Positions 59,455 through 64,000 of a stretch of 64,000 nucleotides of DNA are shown one piece after another (the first letter of the stretch is position 1; every line of letters begins with the position of its first letter). This stretch comes from Nocardioides lianchengensis (GTDB lineage: Bacteria > Actinomycetota > Actinomycetes > Propionibacteriales > Nocardioidaceae). The stretch is taken from NCBI RefSeq assembly GCF_900101465.1, contig NZ_FMZM01000014.1, forward strand, positions 84,412-148,411, written 5' to 3'. Made by a program: the position numbers and the translations under genes. A model generated the notes under the pieces. The model did not search any database. It was given only the letters and a program-made list of their open reading frames with translations, and was not told where the DNA came from.

Positions 59455-60497
59455 GCGACACCCTCACCTCCGCGTCGCCGTCGACCGTGGCCCCCGGGGC
59501 CCGGTCGGCGGCGACGCGCACGCTCTGGGTCCTGGCCACCGTGGTGGCACTCGGGCTCGCGGTCGTCGCCTCGGTCGCGTTCGGCGCCCGGGTGGTCGGC
59601 TGGGACGACGTCCTCAGCGGGCTCGGCGGCGCGACGGACACCGTCGGCGAGGCGGCCGTCAACCGGCGCCTCCCCCGCACCCTGCTGGCCATCCTGGTCG
59701 GCGCGGCCCTGGGCATCGCCGGGGCGGTCATGCAGGGCGTCACCCGCAACCCGCTCGCCGACCCCGGGATCCTGGGCGTCACGACCGGCGCCTCCCTGGC
59801 CGTCGTGACCGGCATCGTGTTCTTCGAGCTGTCCTCGCCCCGGTCGTTCATCTGGGTCGCCATCGCCGGGGCGGCGCTCTCGGCGGCCTTCGTCTACTCC
59901 ATCGGCTCCCTGGGCCGCGGCGGCGCGACCCCGCTCAAGCTGGCCCTGGCCGGCGCGGCGACATCCGCCGCGTTCAGCTCGCTGGTCAGCGCGATCCTGC
60001 TGCCGCGGGTCGACGTCATGAACACGTTCCGGTTCTGGCAGATCGGCGGCGTCGGAGGGGCGACGTACTCGCGGATGTGGCAGGTGCTGCCGTTCCTCGC
60101 CATCGGGGCGCTGCTGTGCCTCGCGACGGCCCGGGGGCTGAACTCGCTCGCCCTCGGTGACGACGTCGCCGCCGGCCTGGGCCAGAAGGTCGGGCTGACC
60201 CGGCTGCTCGCGGCCGTCGGCGCGGTCACCCTCTGCGGCGCCGCCACGGCCGTCGCCGGGCCGATCGCCTTCGTCGGCCTCGTCGTCCCGCACCTGTGCC
60301 GGCTGGTGATCGGCATCGACCACCGCTGGCTGCTCCCGCTGTCGGCGCTGATGGGCGCCGCGCTGCTGACCGCGGCCGACGTCGTCGGCCGCGTCGTGGC
60401 CCGGCCCGAGGAGATCGACGTCGGCATCGTCACCGCCTTCCTCGGCGCCCCCGTCTTCATCTACATCGTCCGCCGGCAGAAGGTGCGTGCCCTGTGA
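59451..60497 (+). CDS. FecCD-family siderophore permease, subunit 1
   Basis: A 348-residue permease with about ten helices. Family features include VNRRLPRTLLAILVGAALGIAGAVMQGVTRNPLADPGILGV near the N-terminal third and AVAGPIAFVGLVVPHLCRLVIG near the end. The GTG at 59451 overlaps the binding-protein stop (GTGA). With the next gene it forms the heterodimeric membrane channel, like FepD/FepG. Confidence 0.94.
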   Translation: MSDTLTSASPSTVAPGARSAATRTLWVLATVVALGLAVVASVAFGARVVGWDDVLSGLGGATDTVGEAAVNRRLPRTLLAILVGAALGIAGAVMQGVTRNPLADPGILGVTTGASLAVVTGIVFFELSSPRSFIWVAIAGAALSAAFVYSIGSLGRGGATPLKLALAGAATSAAFSSLVSAILLPRVDVMNTFRFWQIGGVGGATYSRMWQVLPFLAIGALLCLATARGLNSLALGDDVAAGLGQKVGLTRLLAAVGAVTLCGAATAVAGPIAFVGLVVPHLCRLVIGIDHRWLLPLSALMGAALLTAADVVGRVVARPEEIDVGIVTAFLGAPVFIYIVRRQKVRAL

Positions 60498-61549
60498 CCG
60501 CGCTCGTGGAGACGCCTGTCCGGTCCGCCGGCGACGTCGTGGCCCGCGGCCGTCGCCGCCGCGCCGTACGGCGGGCCGCGGTGATCGCCGTGATGCTCGC
60601 CCTCGTCGTCGTCCTGTACGTCGTCAGCCTGGTCTACGGCAACACCGTCTACAGCCTCGGCGAGGTCTGGGACGTGATCCGCGGCGAGACCGTGCCCGGC
60701 GCCTCCTTCACGGTCGGCGAGCTCCGACTCCCCCGGGCCACGCTCGCCGTCCTCGCGGGCGCCGCGTTCGGCGTCGGAGGGGTGACCTTCCAGACGATGC
60801 TGCGCAACCCGCTGGCCTCCCCCGACTTCATCGGCATCAGCTCCGGGGCGAGCGCGGCCGCCGTCTTCGCGATCATCACGCTCGAGATGACCGGCACGGC
60901 CGTCTCGCTGATGGCCATCACCGCGGCGCTCGCGACCGCCCTGGTGATCTACGTCCTGGCCTTCCGCGACGGCGTCGCCGGCACCCGGCTGATCCTCATC
61001 GGCATCGCCGTCGCCGCCATGCTCGACAGCGTCGTCAGCTACCTCATGCTCCGCGCCGCCGTCTGGGACCTGCAGACCGTGATGCGCTGGCTCACCGGCA
61101 GCCTCAACAACGCCAGCTGGGACCAGGTGCGGCCGCTGGCCCTCGCCCTGGTCGTGGCCGGGCCCGTGCTCCTCGCGCAGGCCCGCGGGCTGACGCTGAT
61201 GCAGCAGGGCGACGACTCCGCGTCCGCGCTCGGCATCCGCGTCGAGCGCACCCGGCTGGTCGCCATCGTCGCCGCGGTCACCCTGATCGCGTTCGCCACA
61301 GCCGCCGCGGGCCCGATCGCCTTCGTGGCGTTCCTGTCGGGCCCAATCGCGGCGCGCATCATCGGCGGCGGGACGTCGCTGATGATCCCGGCGGCGCTGG
61401 TCGGCTCGCTGCTGGTGCTGACCGGCGACCTGCTCGGGCAGTTCGCCTTCGAGAACCGCTACCCCGTCGGCGTGATCACCGGCGTCCTCGGGGCGCCGTA
61501 CCTCGTCTACCTGCTCATCCGCACGAACCGTTCCGGAGGCTCGCTGTGA
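60494..61549 (+). CDS. FecCD-family siderophore permease, subunit 2
   Basis: A 351-residue permease with a basic N-terminus and about ten helices. LRLPRATLAVLAGAAFGVGGVTFQTMLRNPLASPDFIGISSGASAAA matches FepG-type subunits, and AAGPIAFVAFLSGPIAARIIGG is the conserved late segment. GTG 60494 overlaps the subunit 1 stop, and its own stop overlaps the ATPase GTG, so all four importer genes are translationally coupled. Confidence 0.94.
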   Translation: MTALVETPVRSAGDVVARGRRRRAVRRAAVIAVMLALVVVLYVVSLVYGNTVYSLGEVWDVIRGETVPGASFTVGELRLPRATLAVLAGAAFGVGGVTFQTMLRNPLASPDFIGISSGASAAAVFAIITLEMTGTAVSLMAITAALATALVIYVLAFRDGVAGTRLILIGIAVAAMLDSVVSYLMLRAAVWDLQTVMRWLTGSLNNASWDQVRPLALALVVAGPVLLAQARGLTLMQQGDDSASALGIRVERTRLVAIVAAVTLIAFATAAAGPIAFVAFLSGPIAARIIGGGTSLMIPAALVGSLLVLTGDLLGQFAFENRYPVGVITGVLGAPYLVYLLIRTNRSGGSL

Positions 61550-62361
61550 CCGACGCCCACTCGCTCCTCGTCGAGCGCATCACCCTGGGGTACGGCGACC
61601 GCACCGTCATCGACGACCTCGACCTGGCCGTGCCGCCGGGGCGGATCACCGCCATCGTCGGCGCCAACGCCTGCGGCAAGTCCACCCTGCTGCGCGCCAT
61701 GTCGCGGCTGCTGGCCCCGAAGGGCGGCCAGGTGCTGCTCGACGGCAAGGCGCTGCACAAGCTGCCGACCAAGGAGGTCGCCCGCACCCTCGGGCTGCTC
61801 CCGCAGACGCCGGTCGCGCCCGAGGGCATCGTCGTCGGCGACCTGGTCTCCCGCGGCCGCAACCCGCACCAGCGGGTGATGAGCCGGTGGACCGCCGAGG
61901 ACACCGCCGCGGTCACCGAGGCGCTGACAATGACCGACACCCTGTCGCTCACCGACCGGTCGGTGGACGAGCTGTCCGGCGGCCAGCGGCAGCGGGTCTG
62001 GATCGCGATGGCGCTCGCCCAGCAGACCGACGTACTCCTGCTGGACGAGCCGACGACCTTCCTCGACGTGAGCCACCAGGTCGACGTGCTCGACCTGCTC
62101 ACCGACCTCAACCGCAGCCGCGGCACCACGATCGTGATGGTGCTGCACGACCTCAACCTCGCGGCCCGGTACGCCGACCACCTCGTCGCGGTCCGCAGCG
62201 GCAGGCTCTACGCCGCCGGCGACCCCACCGAGGTGCTCACCGCCCAGACCGTGCAGGACGTCTTCGGCATGACCTCGCGCGTCGTCCCCGACCCGGTCTC
62301 GGGCAAGCCGCTGGTGCTGCCCATCGGGCGGCACCACGCGGTCGAGGGCGTCGAGGTCTGA
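61546..62361 (+). CDS. Iron-siderophore ABC transporter ATPase (FepC-like)
   Basis: A 271-residue ATPase. Walker A is GANACGKST (39-47), the Q loop is LGLLPQTP, the signature is LSGGQRQR and Walker B is DVLLLDEPTTFLD, followed by the H loop VLHDLNLAARYADH. The helical segment VVGDLVSRGRNPHQ is standard for the FepC/FhuC group. It starts at GTG 61546 and closes the iron-box operon. It may also energise import for the orphan binding protein at 30004 (inference). Confidence 0.95.
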   Translation: MTDAHSLLVERITLGYGDRTVIDDLDLAVPPGRITAIVGANACGKSTLLRAMSRLLAPKGGQVLLDGKALHKLPTKEVARTLGLLPQTPVAPEGIVVGDLVSRGRNPHQRVMSRWTAEDTAAVTEALTMTDTLSLTDRSVDELSGGQRQRVWIAMALAQQTDVLLLDEPTTFLDVSHQVDVLDLLTDLNRSRGTTIVMVLHDLNLAARYADHLVAVRSGRLYAAGDPTEVLTAQTVQDVFGMTSRVVPDPVSGKPLVLPIGRHHAVEGVEV

Positions 62362-62374
62362 GGTCCCGGCCGGG

Positions 62375-62507
62375 CGGTGAGCTGCCCACCGTCTCGGCGC
62401 CCGAACCGGTGGATGTCTCACCGCCGTACCGGCGCGCCGCGCCGACGCGCCCGCGCGGCGGTGAGCCCTCCCCCGTTCGCGGGGTCGGTTCGGTGGACTG
62501 CGCACCG
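62375..62507. repeat. Three CGGTG-N7-CACCG palindromic repeats
   Basis: CGGTGAGCTGCCCACCG (62375-62391), CGGTGGATGTCTCACCG (62407-62423) and CGGTGGACTGCGCACCG (62491-62507) share CGGTG arms with a seven-base spacer. A lone CGGTGAGC half lies at 62459. They fill the space after the siderophore ATPase gene. The terminator that follows also contains GGTGAGC and GCTCACC arms. They are a local array of short palindromes of unknown role. Confidence 0.65.
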
Positions 62508-62528
62508 CCCTGCGCGGACCCGGCACGA

Positions 62529-62565
62529 GAAGACCCCCGGTGAGCGATGCTCACCGGGGGTCTTC
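62529..62565. terminator. Terminator hairpin between the siderophore operon and tRNA-Ser
   Basis: A 17-base perfect stem (GAAGACCCCCGGTGAGC and complement) around loop GAT. It can end both the plus-strand importer operon and the minus-strand tRNA-Ser. Confidence 0.88.
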
Positions 62566-62575
62566 CACGTCCATC

Positions 62576-62669
62576 TGGCGGAGGCGGAGGGATTTGAACC
62601 CTCGATGGGGTTGTAGCCCCAAACCCGCTTAGCAGGCGGGCGCCATAGACCGGACTAGGCGACGCCTCC
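62576..62669 (-). tRNA. tRNA-Ser (anticodon GCT)
   Basis: Acceptor GGAGGCG pairs with CGCCTCC, and the 3' CCA is encoded. The anticodon loop CTGCTAA carries GCT (AGC/AGU serine codons). The long variable arm GGGGCTACAACCCC is the hallmark of a class II tRNA. The T arm is GAGGG-TTCAAAT-CCCTC. Confidence 0.97.
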
Positions 62670-62745
62670 TCGACAGCGCCGACAGGCTACTAGGCCGGTG
62701 CGGTCCAGCACGAATCTGGGGTGGGCCCGGTGTCGATGCCGGCTC

Positions 62746-63231
62746 TCAGAGCGGGCGCAGACCCTGGCCGCGCTGGAGATGGCGCTGCAGCTCGCGGACG
62801 AACTGCTCCCGGTCGATGGCGAGCGCCTGGACGGGGAGGGTCGTCGTACGGCCGTCCTGGAGGCGCAGGACGACGCAGGGGATGCCGCGGGGGCTGGCGG
62901 TGGTCGCGTCGGCCACCTCGGTCCAGCGGGCCGCGGTGACGCCCGCGCCACGGACCAGGCCGACCCGGTAGCCGTCGCGGTCGCAGCGCAGGACGTAGGA
63001 GCGCGAGCGGAGCCGCCAGCCGAGCACGAAGACGGCGGCCACGCTGACCACGAGCAGCCCGACCAGGACGTCGGCCGGGAGGTCGAGGACGGCGACCAGC
63101 GCGGTCGCGACGAACATCAGGATCGCCGTGAGGACCAGCGCGAGCCCCACGAACCGGGCCGCGAAGGCCGGGTTCAGCCGGTAGTCCACCGGGGTGGCGT
63201 CGGTCGGCGAGAGCGGGGCGGCGTCGGACAC
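62746..63231 (-). CDS. Two-helix membrane protein with PH-like domain
   Basis: A 161-residue protein from GTG 63231, behind AGGAGG. Two membrane helices occupy residues 25-75 (FVGLALVLTAILMFVATALVAVL and VLVGLLVVSVAAVFVLGW). A cytoplasmic beta-rich domain follows (SYVLRCDRDGYRVGLVRGAGVTAARWTEVADATTASPRG, VVLRLQDGRTTTLPVQAL), resembling the bacterial PH-like domain found in many actinobacterial membrane proteins. The function is unknown. It is divergent from 63344. Confidence 0.75.
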   Translation of the reverse strand: MSDAAPLSPTDATPVDYRLNPAFAARFVGLALVLTAILMFVATALVAVLDLPADVLVGLLVVSVAAVFVLGWRLRSRSYVLRCDRDGYRVGLVRGAGVTAARWTEVADATTASPRGIPCVVLRLQDGRTTTLPVQALAIDREQFVRELQRHLQRGQGLRPL

Positions 63232-63343
63232 GCCTCCTATTGAACGACGGCCGCCGCGGGGGCCGCCAATCCGCCCGTCGGTAGGCTTGTCCTCGTCCGT
63301 GAGCCGCGTCACACTCGAGACCCAGTCATCGCCGGGAGGCACC

Positions 63344-63751
63344 ATGGCCACCAGCCCCACCCCCCTCGCCGGGGGGATGACCACCCGGCTCACGCTCGCG
63401 CTCCAGGGCCTCGACCAGGCGCTCGACGCGCCCCGCCAGCAGGGTGTCCCCCTCGGCAACTGGAGGTGGGTGGTCCGGCAGCGGATGGCCGCCCTGCGCG
63501 ACGCCCTGGCCGACGAGTCCGTCGGCACCGACGACGGCTGGCTGGCCGCCCGCGGCGGTACGGCGTTCCGCGAGCGCAACGTGATCCTGGGCCGGCTCAA
63601 CCGGCTCGGCAGCGTGGTCCTGGAGACCGAGGCCGTCGAGGACGTCCGGATCGAGCTGAAGCGCCTGGTCGGCGACGTCCACCACCACGTGCAGCGGCTC
63701 AACGACCTCGCCTACGACGACGTGGAGCTGGAGCTCGGCGGGTCGGAGTGA
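63344..63751 (+). CDS. Small helical protein of unknown function (135 aa)
   Basis: Starts at ATG 63344 behind GGGAGG. It is almost wholly helical and polar: LALQGLDQALDAPRQQG, WVVRQRMAALRDALADE, FRERNVILGRLNRLGSVVLE, VRIELKRLVGDVHHHVQRLNDLAYDDVELELG. There is no membrane segment, signal or motif. The pattern, with an Asn/His-rich last helix, resembles small cytoplasmic proteins of actinobacteria without known role. It lies just before tRNA-Ser(TGA). Confidence 0.75.
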   Translation: MATSPTPLAGGMTTRLTLALQGLDQALDAPRQQGVPLGNWRWVVRQRMAALRDALADESVGTDDGWLAARGGTAFRERNVILGRLNRLGSVVLETEAVEDVRIELKRLVGDVHHHVQRLNDLAYDDVELELGGSE

Positions 63752-63796
63752 GGACCGCCTAGAATCCTCCGCGTGGCGTCTCTCGGGGCGTCGCGA

Positions 63797-63881
63797 GGAG
63801 GGGTGCCGGAGCGGCCGATCGGAACCGCCTTGAAAGCGGTCGTAGGGAGACCTACCGCGGGTTCGAATCCCGCCCCCTCTG
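63797..63881 (+). tRNA. tRNA-Ser (anticodon TGA)
   Basis: An 85-base class II tRNA. The acceptor is GGAGGGG with CCCCTCT (one G-U pair). The anticodon stem-loop CCGC-CTTGAAA-GCGG carries TGA (UCA-type serine codons). The long variable arm is GTAGGGAGACCTAC and the T arm is GCGGG-TTCGAAT-CCCGC. CCA is not encoded. Confidence 0.96.
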
Positions 63882-63886
63882 CTTCA

Positions 63887-64000
63887 GCGGCCCCGCCCTG
63901 AGCCCGCGAAGGGCGGGAGCCTGCCGCGAGGTCGAGTAGCCGCGCGACCGACGAAGGAGGTCGCGACCGGCGTATCGAGACTCTGCGGCCCCGTCCTGAG
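63887..64000. repeat. Hairpin and palindromic repeat after tRNA-Ser, about 98-base period
   Basis: CCCGCCCT (63892-63899) and AGGGCGGG (63910-63917) form a likely tRNA terminator. A dispersed-repeat element follows (GGTCGAGTAG ... TATCGAGAC, about 63930-63981), related to the one at 9303. GCGGCCCCGCCCTGAG at 63887-63902 recurs with one change at 63985-64000, so a second unit appears to begin at the window edge. Confidence 0.65.

Noticed and set aside
62746..64000. Two tRNA-Ser genes flanking small unknown genes, considered as an integrated mobile element
   Set aside because: No integrase, attachment-site duplication or phage gene is visible; the tRNAs have different anticodons and opposite orientation.

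Overview
The window is very GC-rich, gene-dense DNA with GTG starts and many 4-base ATGA/GTGA gene overlaps. It carries a GTP-type PEP carboxykinase, an IdeR/DtxR-like iron box, class E sortase residues, DUF5979 surface-protein repeats and palindromic GGTCGAG...TCGAGAC intergenic repeats. Together these point to a high-GC actinomycete, most likely Nocardioides or a close relative (an inference; no marker gene such as 16S rRNA is present). I see no prophage, insertion sequence or CRISPR array.

Left part (1-17371) is catabolic. An acyl-CoA module (crotonase-fold protein, class III CoA-transferase, FadR-type GntR regulator, GntP-type permease) shares a palindromic operator, CGGTATACCG, placed twice. 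It is followed by a long minus-strand run: flavin reductase, FMN reductase, alpha/beta hydrolase, three-histidine thiol-dioxygenase-like cupin, short crotonase, CoA-transferase, SsuD-like monooxygenase, a complete five-gene peptide-type ABC importer and a second (NtaA/DszA-like) flavin monooxygenase. A divergent LysR gene heads the run. I read this as uptake and oxidative cleavage of an organosulfur compound, with the remaining carbon skeleton handled as a CoA ester. A hairpin repeat at 9303-9426 separates the uptake and catabolic halves.

Middle part (17387-38299): a repeat-bearing secreted protein and an AlaA-like aminotransferase come first. Then come two copies of one cassette, each a large secreted GH106-like glycoside hydrolase, a hairpin terminator and a stand-alone Lsr2-C-terminal-like small protein. 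Both copies carry LacI-type operators (TGAAACGTTTCA type). Between the copies lie a NarL-type two-component system, a PucR/SDR pair around a long palindrome, a GntR/MFS pair and an orphan periplasmic-binding lipoprotein. A LysR gene and a TetR/membrane-protein pair with a 26-base palindrome follow.

Right part (38398-64000): a 2080-residue DUF5979 surface protein ends in an odd LPDLG sorting motif, and the adjoining class E sortase frame lacks any ordinary start codon for its membrane anchor. Next come a membrane PAS/degenerate-GGDEF protein with two unknown partners, an ECF sigma factor with a C-terminal zinc-motif tail, a MarR/epoxide-hydrolase pair with double operators, and a MarR/MMPL/FAD-monooxygenase resistance-type unit. 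Then come tRNA-Arg(ACG), PEP carboxykinase, an HTH regulator convergent with a 43-residue secreted peptide gene, an iron-regulated siderophore ABC importer, tRNA-Ser(GCT), a small membrane protein, a small helical protein and tRNA-Ser(TGA).

Most interesting: the hydrolase-Lsr2 cassette duplication, the start-less sortase with its LPDLG substrate, the secreted two-cysteine peptide facing an HTH regulator, and the thiol-dioxygenase/flavin-monooxygenase catabolic run.
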